From: Sabulibacter ruber
GTDB taxonomy: Bacteria > Bacteroidota > Bacteroidia > Cytophagales > Hymenobacteraceae
Direction: 5' to 3'
NCBI RefSeq assembly: GCF_017355955.1
Contig: NZ_JAFFID010000003.1
Span: forward strand, 496,001 to 560,000
DNA length: 64,000 nucleotides
The notes beneath the pieces were generated by a model that was given only the letters and a program-made list of their open reading frames with translations, did no database searches and was not told where the DNA came from. The translations under genes and the position numbers were made by a program. Shown in pieces: positions 17,834 through 26,776 of this stretch. Numbering within the stretch: position 1 is the stretch's first letter; each line of letters opens with the position of its first letter.

Positions 17834-18520
17834 CTAGGCAGAATGGAGGAGCTTGTCAATGTCCTGAATCTTCCCGAACACCACCAGAATGTCGCCTTTT
17901 TCAAAGACAGTCTCGGCTTTCACTACACCTAACACCGCGGGTTTCTGCTGCACTTTGCCAAACAGGTTTCTGGTTTCCTTATGCCGCAAGATTGTCAAAA
18001 CGTTTACCTGGTACTTGGCCCGGAAGTTAGCCTCGGCGATGGTCTGGCCAATGTAGCGGTCTGGCACGGTAGCTTCAATGATGTTGTAATCTTCGGTCAG
18101 GTCAAAGGAATCTATCACGCCCCGCATCTCCAGCTTTTTGGCCAACCGCTCGGCGCTTTCCTGTTCCGGGCGGATGATCTGGTCTACCCCAATAGCTTCC
18201 AGTACCGTCTGGTGGAGTGGCGAAATGGCCCGGCTCATCAACCGCTTCACGCCTAATTGCTTGAAAATAGCCGTAGCCATTACCGATGCCCCGAAGTCTT
18301 CGCCAATCCCCACTACCACCACATCGGTCTCCGCGGTGGGCAGCGTGGAAAGCGCCTGGAAATCACTGGCGTCCATGCAGACGGTATGGGTAACGTTATC
18401 TTTGTAGTTCTCTACTTTCTGCATGTCTTTGTCCACGGCAATGACCTCATGCCCCATTTCGGTTAACTTAATAGAGAGCGAAGACCCGAAGTAGCCCAAC
18501 CCAATGACAATGTATCGCAT
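17834..18520 (-). CDS. ktrA: Ktr/Trk potassium uptake regulator, RCK protein
   Basis: A 228-residue cytoplasmic gating subunit of a K+ channel. Residues 1-125 are a Rossmann RCK_N domain with the nucleotide loop GLGYFGSSLS, an acidic residue at the end of the second strand (AVDKD) and the VVGIGEDFGAS segment. Residues about 140-225 are RCK_C (TrkA-C). In known systems ATP or NAD(H) and sometimes c-di-AMP control gating. Its gene starts 10 bp after the stop codon of the transporter gene at 18531, so the two form an operon. It has one RCK unit, like KtrA, not the tandem units of E. coli TrkA. Confidence 0.93.
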   Translation of the reverse strand: MRYIVIGLGYFGSSLSIKLTEMGHEVIAVDKDMQKVENYKDNVTHTVCMDASDFQALSTLPTAETDVVVVGIGEDFGASVMATAIFKQLGVKRLMSRAISPLHQTVLEAIGVDQIIRPEQESAERLAKKLEMRGVIDSFDLTEDYNIIEATVPDRYIGQTIAEANFRAKYQVNVLTILRHKETRNLFGKVQQKPAVLGVVKAETVFEKGDILVVFGKIQDIDKLLHSA

Positions 18521-18530
18521 ATAAAATTAA

Positions 18531-20354
18531 TTACGTGATGATAATGGTTTCTTTAGGATAGCGGTAACGCAGCGTAGACACTTTCCGGAACAGCCCTATA
18601 ATGAGAGTAAGCGTGCCTACCCGCCCTAAAAACATGGTGATAATCAGAACCACCTTGCTGGGCACGCTCAGCAAACCCGTGATGCCCACCGATAAGCCCA
18701 CAGTACTGAACCCCGAGAAACACTCAAAGGCCACAGCCGCCAGGTGCATCTTTGGATCAAAAATGGTAATCAGGAAAACGGCTAACCCAATCACTAGCAA
18801 GGAAAGCATGATAATTGCAAATGCCTTGTACACAGATTCCTCCTCTATTTCCCTCCGGAAGACTTCTACCCTGTTTTTGCCACGGGCTAGACTCAAGATA
18901 TTCAGGAAAGCCACCGCAACAGTAGTGGTTTTGATACCTCCGCCCACGGAGGCCGGCGAGGCACCAATCCACATCAGCAATAAATACAGCAGCACGGTAG
19001 GTGCCGTGAGCGCCGCCATGTTCACGGTATTGAAGCCCGCGGTTCTGGGAGTCACCGAGCCAAAGAATGCGCCTACTACTTTTCCAACCTGCCCGTGCTC
19101 TGCCAGGGTGTTGTTGTACTCCAGCAGATAGTAAAGCACCATGCCCAAAGCCAGCAAGACCAAAGTGGTGATGAGCACCAAACGGGTGTTTACGTTCAGC
19201 AATCGGGGCGTGTGTTTGATTTTACGCGAGGTAATCATTCTATCAGCTAAAGCCAAGACCTTGTACCGTATGTACTTGTACAAGTTGAAAACTATGGGAA
19301 AGCCTAACCCGCCTACAATAATCAGGAAAGCAATGATCAATTGCAGCGGATAGTTAAACCTGACCATGGGGTCATACAGGCCTAATGTCAAGGTGGAGAA
19401 CCCGGCATTACAGAACGCCGACACGGAATGGAATAAGGCAAAGCTGAACTTATCAGGCAGAATCTGGTCTGGTATTTCCTGGAGGGTTCCCCACACCAGC
19501 AACGCTCCCAATAACTCTATCCCCAGCGTAAAACTCACAATTTTAAAAAGCGAGCTGGTAATCTGACCCAGGTTTTCTTCATTGATCCAGTCTTTCATAA
19601 ACAGGGAACTCCTCAGAGAGCCTCCCTGAAAGAATATCCCGAAGAAACTGGCGAAGGTCATAATGCCAAGCCCGCCTACCTGTATCAGGGTCAGGATGAT
19701 TACTTTGCCGGTAGGCGTAAAAACAGTGGCGGTGTCTAAGGTAACCAAACCGGTAACGCAAACGGCGCTTGTGGCCGTGAACAGGGCATCAATAAAGCTG
19801 ATCCCCTGAAACGTAGACTGAGGCAACAACAACAGCAAGGTACCCACCAACACCAGAAACACGAAACTCAGCACAAACAGGAGCGCGGGGTGCACCGTGC
19901 TTCTATAGAACAACAATGTCTTTTTAGAGACTTCTATAAAAAAGACGTATAAAATGATCAGGTAAACGGGCTGCTCACTGTCAAAGAACCTTAACAGGGT
20001 GCTGGCACTGGTGACGTTGTTCCTTAACAGAAATCTGGAAACCAGCTCCACCACCATAAAGGAGAGCAGTAGCCCCTCAAAGATGAGCGAGGGCCTTCTT
20101 ACCTTTTCCTTCAGTAACACCAGTATCCGGAGGGTGACCGCTCCCAGTACCGTCAGGAAGAAGGCATGATAGAAGAAATGCAGAATCCTGGTTTCTACCT
20201 GCGGATGGTTGAACCCTATGTCATAGATAAAGGCAACCAGGCCCAGACTGCTCAGGTAAAGCAGAAAGGTGTCTATCAGAGCAGCTACCCGAGGGGTGTT
20301 TTTGAACGTTTCCCGCAGTGGAGAAATGTGGATTGATTTCCTTGGTTGATTCAT
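18531..20354 (-). CDS. ktrB: KtrB/TrkH-type potassium transporter
   Basis: A 607-residue membrane protein that carries K+ into the cell. The core has the four M1-P-M2 repeats of the Trk/Ktr/HKT superfamily; the selectivity-filter loops can be read as TSAVCVTGLVT, SAFCNAGFST, TPRTAGFNT and SGFSTVGLS, each with the conserved central Gly. About 140 N-terminal residues before the first repeat add several extra hydrophobic segments; KtrB proteins of Gram-positive bacteria are nearer 450 residues, so this is the long form I have seen in Bacteroidota. Translated together with the RCK gene downstream. Divergent from the small gene at 20495. Confidence 0.93.
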   Translation of the reverse strand: MNQPRKSIHISPLRETFKNTPRVAALIDTFLLYLSSLGLVAFIYDIGFNHPQVETRILHFFYHAFFLTVLGAVTLRILVLLKEKVRRPSLIFEGLLLSFMVVELVSRFLLRNNVTSASTLLRFFDSEQPVYLIILYVFFIEVSKKTLLFYRSTVHPALLFVLSFVFLVLVGTLLLLLPQSTFQGISFIDALFTATSAVCVTGLVTLDTATVFTPTGKVIILTLIQVGGLGIMTFASFFGIFFQGGSLRSSLFMKDWINEENLGQITSSLFKIVSFTLGIELLGALLVWGTLQEIPDQILPDKFSFALFHSVSAFCNAGFSTLTLGLYDPMVRFNYPLQLIIAFLIIVGGLGFPIVFNLYKYIRYKVLALADRMITSRKIKHTPRLLNVNTRLVLITTLVLLALGMVLYYLLEYNNTLAEHGQVGKVVGAFFGSVTPRTAGFNTVNMAALTAPTVLLYLLLMWIGASPASVGGGIKTTTVAVAFLNILSLARGKNRVEVFRREIEEESVYKAFAIIMLSLLVIGLAVFLITIFDPKMHLAAVAFECFSGFSTVGLSVGITGLLSVPSKVVLIITMFLGRVGTLTLIIGLFRKVSTLRYRYPKETIIIT

Positions 20355-20494
20355 TTTATGGCACCCAGCGCAAGCCTCATCAGGTCAATTTGGGTCATAG
20401 CGCCCCTTTGTACGAAACAAAAGCAGCTATGGCGGAACATTTTCTGCTCACCAAAGTACTTTAAAGCGGATAGAAACCATAAAAACAGACTACT

Positions 20495-20791
20495 ATGGAT
20501 ACGTATAACCTTAAGCCCGAACACATGCGAGCTCCTGAGCACCTGAATGAGAATGAGATACGCAAAAGTCTGGATGAACTGGACTCTAAGATAAAAATTT
20601 TGCAGGGCCGTGCAAATGCCACCACCGCAGACTCCAACAATACCTACCATGAGCACATAGCCGCCCTGGAAGCCAAACGTGCCCTGATTGCGAAGAAACT
20701 GGAGAACACTTCCGGCCATACAGAAGGCACCTGGAGCGAGATCAAAAAAGGCCTGGATGACCTGACCGATGGAATCAAAAAGATCTTCTGA
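20495..20791 (+). CDS. Small coiled-coil protein, sll1863-like
   Basis: A 98-residue hydrophilic protein predicted to be nearly all helix: residues about 17-75 are a heptad-rich coiled coil (LDELDSKIKILQGRA, then HIAALEAKRALIAKKL), followed by WSEIKKGLDDLTDGIKKIF, an amphipathic C-terminal helix. This layout and the W-x-E-I-K-x-G-x-D-D-L ending resemble small proteins called sll1863-family stress response proteins, but my match is from memory and only moderate. No signal peptide or membrane segment. It lies divergently from ktrB and ends at a 25-bp hairpin. Function unknown; a stress or osmotic role would fit the neighbours but is only inferred. Confidence 0.7.
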   Translation: MDTYNLKPEHMRAPEHLNENEIRKSLDELDSKIKILQGRANATTADSNNTYHEHIAALEAKRALIAKKLENTSGHTEGTWSEIKKGLDDLTDGIKKIF

Positions 20792-20857
20792 TTGAAGGAA
20801 ACCGAATACACCCCGGAAGCACCCTCAGAAAACCAGGACATCATCCTTTACTTAGAA

Positions 20858-20913
20858 AGCCGGAAGCGTTTCGGGGCAGTTTTCATAGAAACTGCCCCGA
20901 AACGCTTCCGGCT
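20858..20913. terminator. Perfect 25-bp hairpin terminator containing a 36-nt element
   Basis: Arms 20858-20882 and 20889-20913 are exact reverse complements (AGCCGGAAGCGTTTC ... GAAACGCTTCCGGCT) with a 6-nt loop. The inner 36 nt (20868-20903) match the dispersed element. It lies between the convergent genes ending at 20791 and 20960. Confidence 0.9.
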
Positions 20914-20959
20914 TCGATTTTAAGGTACGTTTAACTTCCCTAAGGAAAATGCCAGATAA

Positions 20960-21370
20960 TCAGGAATGGGGATACTGCTCTGAAATAATGTTCAGAATAT
21001 CATTGGTCAATGGCTTGGAGAAAAAGTCATTGACCTCAGATAAGTTGCGGGCATGGGTGATATCGTTCTTATCCACCGCAGAGGAAAGCACAAAAAGCAG
21101 GCACTTCTCTGTCAGTTCCTTGGGCAGTTTACGATATTCCTCAATGAACTCCCATCCGTCCATCCCGGGCATGTTGATGTCCAGGAAAATTATCTCCGGA
21201 AATTCCTGCGGAGCTTCCTTCACAATGCTGTCCAGGGAGTTGAGCGCTTCCTCTGCCCATAGATAACTGTTCACGTTATCCGCGAACTCCTGAGTTTTGA
21301 TCACACTTTCACACAGAAAGTTGTGTATTTCATCATCATCAATCAAAAATACTTTCCGGTACTTAGTCAT
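20960..21370 (-). CDS. Single-domain response regulator (CheY-like), pair 2
   Basis: A 136-residue receiver domain with acidic pocket D-D-D (residues 11-13), phosphoacceptor Asp64 in FLDINMP, the VLSSA switch segment and the conserved Lys in FSKPL. There is no output domain. Its start overlaps the end of the PAS kinase gene by 8 bp, so the pair is translationally coupled and almost certainly a cognate kinase-receiver unit. It is a paralogue of the receiver at 14196 (shared D-D-E-I-x-N-F-L helix). In Bacteroidota such lone receivers may feed phosphorelays or bind targets directly; none is visible here. Confidence 0.93.
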   Translation of the reverse strand: MTKYRKVFLIDDDEIHNFLCESVIKTQEFADNVNSYLWAEEALNSLDSIVKEAPQEFPEIIFLDINMPGMDGWEFIEEYRKLPKELTEKCLLFVLSSAVDKNDITHARNLSEVNDFFSKPLTNDILNIISEQYPHS

Positions 21371-23225
21371 TTTTTGGTGGTACTTGAAAAAATACTTTAA
21401 ATGTGGATCCTTTTTCCACTTCGCTTTCTACATCAACCCAACCGCCCATGGTTTCTGCTTGGGTTTTGATCATGTACAGCCCCAATCCCTTTCCTTCAAT
21501 TTGAGGGTGGAATCTGCGGTAAAGGCCAAATATCTTGGATCCTTGCTTTCTAAGATCAATGCCTAATCCGTTGTCCTGGATCTGAAAACACAAAAAGCCG
21601 TTTGAAAATACTGTATTAATATGAATTTCCAAATTACGCCCAGGCGATTGGTACTTGATGGCGTTGGTCATCAGGTTCAAAAAAATACTATGAATATAGC
21701 CTTTCACTCCTAAAACGGTGGCCCCGGAGGTAAAATCAGCAGCAATCTTCACCGAATGCTTTCTCAGCTGACCAACCACACTTTCCTTCACATCAGAAAA
21801 TACCTGCTCCAGATTGACACTCTCTAATTCCAAAGCAGCCTTGCTCTTAACGGTCAGGATATCATTCAAATCATTGATGGTAGAATCTAGCAAGTGAATG
21901 GTACGCTCCAGTTTTGGCATCAGAAGCGCATTGACAGGATCTGCGGCATCTTGCCGGTTATACAAACTGGTTAAGCCCAGAATATTTGCCACCGGAGCCT
22001 TTAGGTTGTGGGAAACGATATAGGCAAACTGGCGCAAATGCTCATTCTGCTTGGCCATTTCTTCCGTCAGCCTTGCCTTTTCCGCCTCGGCCTGCTTACG
22101 CTCTGCTATCTGCCTGATGGAAGTAAAACTATAGCTATGATGCTCAAACCTGAAGTAGTTGAGGTGTAACTCTACCGGCTGAACCTGCCCCTTCTTAGTC
22201 AGCACAGAAGTTTCAAACTCCAGGCTCTTGAGGGCTTCTAGTTGGCCCCAATGGCTTTGCCACGCGTCTTCTGCATACCCCTGCACCAAGTCAGCCAGTT
22301 TCAGTTGGAGGAGTTCTTTCTCTGAGTAGCCCAACATGGAGCAGGCCGCCCTATTTACCCGAATGATGCGGCCATCGGGTCGGGTCCAGAGAAAAGCTTC
22401 CGAGGCCCGTTCAATGGAGAAGTTGGCAAACCGTAGCTTTTCCTCCACTTTTTTCCGCTGTGTGATGTCATTGGCGCTTCCGTCAATGCGCACCATCTTG
22501 CCAAGACTATCTAATTGCGCCGTGCACCGCGTGATAAGCCATTTCTCTTCACCTGCTGAGGTCTTTATTCTGTATTCAATCTGAAACTGTTCGCTGGAGA
22601 CTTTGATTTTAGGCAGGGTTTTCTCAAAATAGGCTCTATCCTCTGGATGCACCAAGTTGAACCAAAGATACTTGTCCTGGTAAAAGTCTTTCGGTTTAAA
22701 GCCCACAATGGCCTCACATTGCGGACTCATGTATATTACCTCCATTTTCTCATTGAACGAGAAAACGACCTCCACAATGTTGTTCAAAATGGATTGGGCG
22801 TATCGCTCAACCTCAGCTAATTGCTGCTCAGCTAACTTGCGGGCAGTAATGTCATGCACCACCACCAAGCGTCTATCGCTTTCCTCACTTGAAGGTAAAA
22901 GATGCGAGACAATCTCTACGTAGATGGGCGTTTTGTCTTTTTTCAGATGCATCCATTCTCCGGCGTAGTTAAGGTCATCCCGCATACTGGAAGTCATGCG
23001 CAACAAACCCGGGAGCTCGCTACCCGGCCTGATGTCTTTGATTGTCATCTGCAGGAACTCTTCTCTTGAGTAACCATACAATTTAAGGGCAGATGAGTTC
23101 ACCATCAGGAACCGCAGGCTCTCGGTATCAAAAACCCACATGGGAAGCGGATTGTGATCAAAGAGTAAACGGTAATCGTCTATGTGGTGAAGCAAGATTC
23201 TCTCATCCGTAGAACCACCAATCAT
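21363..23225 (-). CDS. PAS-domain sensor histidine kinase
   Basis: A 620-residue soluble kinase. Three PAS/PAC domains can be read: about residues 18-135 (NPLPMWVFD, YGYSREEFL), 140-265 (a PAS_3-like fold with EYRIKTSAGEEKWL) and 270-385 (WTRPDGRIIRVNRAACSMLGYSEKELL). A short coiled coil leads to the H box SHNLKAPVAN (His406), then the ATPase domain with NLMTNAIKY, DNGLGIDLR and GKGLGLYMIK. No membrane segment. Its last codons overlap the receiver gene at 20960. It shares its H-box type with the kinase at 11042; the two differ mainly in number of PAS domains, as expected after duplication. Confidence 0.93.
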   Translation of the reverse strand: MIGGSTDERILLHHIDDYRLLFDHNPLPMWVFDTESLRFLMVNSSALKLYGYSREEFLQMTIKDIRPGSELPGLLRMTSSMRDDLNYAGEWMHLKKDKTPIYVEIVSHLLPSSEESDRRLVVVHDITARKLAEQQLAEVERYAQSILNNIVEVVFSFNEKMEVIYMSPQCEAIVGFKPKDFYQDKYLWFNLVHPEDRAYFEKTLPKIKVSSEQFQIEYRIKTSAGEEKWLITRCTAQLDSLGKMVRIDGSANDITQRKKVEEKLRFANFSIERASEAFLWTRPDGRIIRVNRAACSMLGYSEKELLQLKLADLVQGYAEDAWQSHWGQLEALKSLEFETSVLTKKGQVQPVELHLNYFRFEHHSYSFTSIRQIAERKQAEAEKARLTEEMAKQNEHLRQFAYIVSHNLKAPVANILGLTSLYNRQDAADPVNALLMPKLERTIHLLDSTINDLNDILTVKSKAALELESVNLEQVFSDVKESVVGQLRKHSVKIAADFTSGATVLGVKGYIHSIFLNLMTNAIKYQSPGRNLEIHINTVFSNGFLCFQIQDNGLGIDLRKQGSKIFGLYRRFHPQIEGKGLGLYMIKTQAETMGGWVDVESEVEKGSTFKVFFQVPPKND

Positions 23226-23853
23226 GAAATTCTATTCTCCAGTTCAGTTTTCAATAGACAACAGGACTATCTTACTAAGCTCTTATAAGTTAAATACAAA
23301 ATAAGACAACCAACAGGCCACCAGCCACAAGTTTACCTTTCCCTAGCACCTATCCTCAGAAAGTTACGCTGAAATAACATTAAGAGCAAATTTTTAGAAA
23401 CAGTCATATACCTTTACCGTTATGTTCACCATATTTGGCGTTTCTAACATAAAGGGTTTATACTATTTATTTATTACAAGACTCTGGATAAACTCACTCT
23501 ATTCATCCTGCCAAAGAGGTAGATACGTGATAGCCACAACCTTAACCAATAAGTCTTTGAATTGAGTACCATATCCCCTTGAAGGACTAATTTATCTTGA
23601 AGGCAAAGTTTACTGAATACCGATCCTAATGAGATTGTAAGATGGTGCTCACCTCATATAATCAGGGTGAAAACTGTATTTTGATATAATATATCTTATA
23701 TACAACCTTGTGCAGGATATTACGATATACTAAACCAGATTAAAGCCGCAGGGAAGAAAAATCCAACTCTTGCCATTATAGGCTGAACTTGCCAATACCT
23801 TATTTCAACGAGAAAACCTGTTTGCCTTTGATAAAATATTTACTTTCCCATCA
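23226..23853. other. Intergenic region without recognised gene
   Basis: This 628-bp AT-rich gap lies between divergent genes (kinase and subtilase). Stops are frequent in every frame. AT-only tracts near 23680-23705 could form weak hairpins. I find no RNA gene and no clear TAnnTTTG box; the promoters of both genes should be here. Confidence 0.5.
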
Positions 23854-26676
23854 ATGAAATATAGTCACTACCGCTCCCTGCTCCTGCTCCCAATACTACT
23901 GATCTGTTGGGCCACCAGTGCTGTTGCCCAGAATGTGCCCAAAACAGAACCTAATACTTTGGTTTACAAATTGAAGGCAACTGCCTCTGGTAACGCAAAC
24001 CGATCTTCTGCTACCTCTACTTTACAGCAAGTGGTGCAACGCGTAGCAACCAAAAAGGCCATTCAGAAATTCCCGAATGCTGCACCTACTTCATCCGCCA
24101 GAACCTCCCTGAAGAATGCGGTTGATCTTTCCCTCATCTATGAATTGCGGTACACCCCTGGGCAAACATTTGAGCAGGTTAAAAAGGAGTTACTTAATAC
24201 GGGCTTGGTTGAGTACGTGGAGCCCCTCTATCTATACGAACCATTGCAAATGCCCAATGACCCGAAAGCAGATTCTGTTTCGGGCTCCCAAACCTACCTA
24301 AAGCAAATCAGTGCTTACAAAGCCTGGGACCTCACCCAGGGAGATACCAGCGTTGTCATTGGGATTTTAGATACGGGCGTAAGGCTTACCCACGAGGATC
24401 TAAAAAATAACCTCAAGTACAATTACAATGACCCAATAGATGGAGCAGACAACGATGGAGATGGATTCATAGACAATTACAGAGGATGGGACATGGCAGA
24501 TGGTGATAATGACCCCACTGCTGATGCCAACGGACATGGTACTTTGGTAACGGGCATTGTATCCGCGCAGGCTAATAACGAGCTGGGTATTGCCGGCATA
24601 GGATACAAGTGTAAATTTTTACCCATCAAAATTTTTTCATCTTCCTCCACTGGATCCTTTAAAGGATATGAGGCAATTGTGTATGCTGCTGATCATGGCT
24701 GCAAAGTCATCAATCTATCCTGGGGTGCGGCCAGTTTCTACTCTGCTTTTGAGCAGGATGTTATAAACTATGCCGTGATAAATAAAGATGTTGTTATTGT
24801 TGCCGCTGCCGGCAATACCAATGATGAGCTTGATTTTTACCCGGCTTCTTATGACAATGTACTATCTGTGGCTGCCCTGGATAAAAATGATGTAAAAGGG
24901 TCAGCGCATACTTTCAGCTACAATGTAGATTTGGGGGCATTAGGAATAGGGGTTTACACCACTAACAATTCCAGTGATAATGCATATATAACCGGTGGTT
25001 CTGGTTCTTCCTACTCCTCTCCCATGGTAGCCGGTGCGGCGGCCTTGCTTAGAAGCTACTTCCCAGGCCTCAATGCCCAACAGATTGCCGAGCGGTTACG
25101 AACCACTGCGGATGATATCTATACCTTAGCCGGAAACACGAAATACCTTGAGAAACTAGGCAAGGGCAGACTCAACGTATACCGCGCGTTGTCAGAAAAC
25201 TCTCCCAAATCAGTTAGAGTAACTACCTGGAATTTCACCGGTTCTTCAAGTTATGAGCCCGGAGCGGTATTACAACTCCTTGCCAACTTTAAGAACTACC
25301 TATCTCCTATAACAGGATTGCAAGTAACTGTATCAACCAGTAGTCCTTACCTGCAGGTTGTTCAGGGCAGTTTTACCATAAACAGCCTGGAAACCCTCGG
25401 CAATACAAATAACGAATCCACTCCTTTCAACTTCAAAATTGCCGAAAACACACCGGCCAACACACAGGTAACGGTGCGGTTCGGGTTTGCCAGCGGTTCT
25501 TATACAGATTACCAGTACATCAAACTGGTTTTGAATCCTGATTTTCTTACCACGGATGTCAATAACCTTGCTGCCTCTATTATGAGCACCGGCAACATTG
25601 GATATGACGGACTGAACTACAACCAAGGCCGGGGAGTGACATTCAAAGGAAGCAATCCATTGCTGGCAGAGGGAGGATTGCTCATTGGCTACTCTCCTAC
25701 CCATGTTTCTGATAATATCAGAAATGAGAAGGGCAGCACCGACCATGATTTCTACGCTATTACCAACCTCCAGCGGAAAGTAAACTCCCCTTACGCTGAT
25801 TTCCATGCATCCAACATCATGGAGGACTCGCTTACCCAAACCAAGACCAAGAGCCTGCGGATTCAGCAGAACGTTTTTGCCTGGGCTAACTCTCCCAACC
25901 AAGAATTTGTTTTGCTGGAGTATATCCTAACAAATCGTTCTACGGAGACGATTGAGAAAGCCTTTGCCGGGATGTTTGCAGACTGGGATCTAATTGCAGC
26001 TTCCAAAAACGTGGTAGAATGGGACCGTGATTTGAATTTAGGAATCACAAGGCACATCTCTGACCACAGCCTGATGACCGGTATCCAATTATTGTCAGGT
26101 GGTGCGCCCGGATTTTACGCTTTGGATAACACAGTGGGCACTGGGGTGATCAACCTTGCCGACGGGTTTTCAACTCAAGAGAAGTACCAAGCTCTGTCTG
26201 GGGGAATTCAGCGGGACAGCGCGGGGTTTGAGGGCGGCAAAGACGTGTACTTTGTGATTTCTTCGGCATTAAAGACGTTAGCCCCAACTGAATCTGACAC
26301 CGTTGCTTTTGCCTTGGTTGCGGGGGAATCTTTGGCAGATTTAAAGAAGAATGCTACCGCCGCTTTGCAGAAATACAACAGTTTGAAAGTAGGTAGAACG
26401 GTAACCTCGGTTCCCGGCGGCATTGATAAAAAGGCAGTTGTGCTTTACCCTAACCCAACCCAAGGACGGATAATTGTTACGTTACCTTCTGCTTTGCAGC
26501 AAACTGCGTTAACGGTGCAGTTGGTTGATACAAGAGGCCTGGTGACGCCACTTGGCCAGTTCCAGAAGAAAGATCGGCTGGAATTTGACTTCAGCAACCT
26601 GGCATCTGGAATTTACTACCTGCGGCTGGCTTCTAAAGAAGGCGTAATCACCCAGAAACTATCCATCGCAAAGTAA
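23854..26676 (+). CDS. Subtilisin-like (S8) serine protease with T9SS sorting domain
   Basis: A 940-residue exported protease. Residues 1-25 are a signal peptide (ending SAVAQ). An N-terminal propeptide-like region to about 135 precedes the S8 domain: catalytic Asp173 (GILDTGV), His228 (NGHGTLVTG) and Ser386 in G-S-S-Y-S-S-P, where most subtilases have G-T-S-M-A-x-P. A C-terminal region of beta domains (about 470-855) follows, and the last 80 residues are a type A sorting domain for the type IX secretion system (VVLYPNPTQGRIIV ... SGIYYLRL ... QKLSIAK). The protein is thus expected on the cell surface or in the medium. Its codons are richer in A and T than those of flanking genes, hinting at recent acquisition. 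Monocistronic. Confidence 0.92.
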   Translation: MKYSHYRSLLLLPILLICWATSAVAQNVPKTEPNTLVYKLKATASGNANRSSATSTLQQVVQRVATKKAIQKFPNAAPTSSARTSLKNAVDLSLIYELRYTPGQTFEQVKKELLNTGLVEYVEPLYLYEPLQMPNDPKADSVSGSQTYLKQISAYKAWDLTQGDTSVVIGILDTGVRLTHEDLKNNLKYNYNDPIDGADNDGDGFIDNYRGWDMADGDNDPTADANGHGTLVTGIVSAQANNELGIAGIGYKCKFLPIKIFSSSSTGSFKGYEAIVYAADHGCKVINLSWGAASFYSAFEQDVINYAVINKDVVIVAAAGNTNDELDFYPASYDNVLSVAALDKNDVKGSAHTFSYNVDLGALGIGVYTTNNSSDNAYITGGSGSSYSSPMVAGAAALLRSYFPGLNAQQIAERLRTTADDIYTLAGNTKYLEKLGKGRLNVYRALSENSPKSVRVTTWNFTGSSSYEPGAVLQLLANFKNYLSPITGLQVTVSTSSPYLQVVQGSFTINSLETLGNTNNESTPFNFKIAENTPANTQVTVRFGFASGSYTDYQYIKLVLNPDFLTTDVNNLAASIMSTGNIGYDGLNYNQGRGVTFKGSNPLLAEGGLLIGYSPTHVSDNIRNEKGSTDHDFYAITNLQRKVNSPYADFHASNIMEDSLTQTKTKSLRIQQNVFAWANSPNQEFVLLEYILTNRSTETIEKAFAGMFADWDLIAASKNVVEWDRDLNLGITRHISDHSLMTGIQLLSGGAPGFYALDNTVGTGVINLADGFSTQEKYQALSGGIQRDSAGFEGGKDVYFVISSALKTLAPTESDTVAFALVAGESLADLKKNATAALQKYNSLKVGRTVTSVPGGIDKKAVVLYPNPTQGRIIVTLPSALQQTALTVQLVDTRGLVTPLGQFQKKDRLEFDFSNLASGIYYLRLASKEGVITQKLSIAK

Positions 26677-26682
26677 CCATCT

Positions 26683-26718
26683 GTTTTGGGCCTACTTTCC
26701 AGAAAAGAACCCAAATAT
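26683..26718. repeat. 36-nt dispersed palindromic element, copy 8
   Basis: Begins GTTTTGGGCCTACTTT; the right arm GAAAAGAACCCAAATAT is degenerate. It lies directly upstream of the terminator stem. Copy 7 is inside the hairpin at 20868-20903. Confidence 0.6.
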
Positions 26719-26759
26719 AAACAGCAGCGGCGACCCAAGGGCCGCCGCTGCTGTTTATA
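26716..26759. terminator. 17-bp hairpin terminator
   Basis: TATAAACAGCAGCGGCG and its exact reverse complement enclose a 10-nt loop, between the convergent subtilase and aconitase genes. Confidence 0.85.
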
Positions 26760-26776
26760 GGAAATTAAATTAGTGA

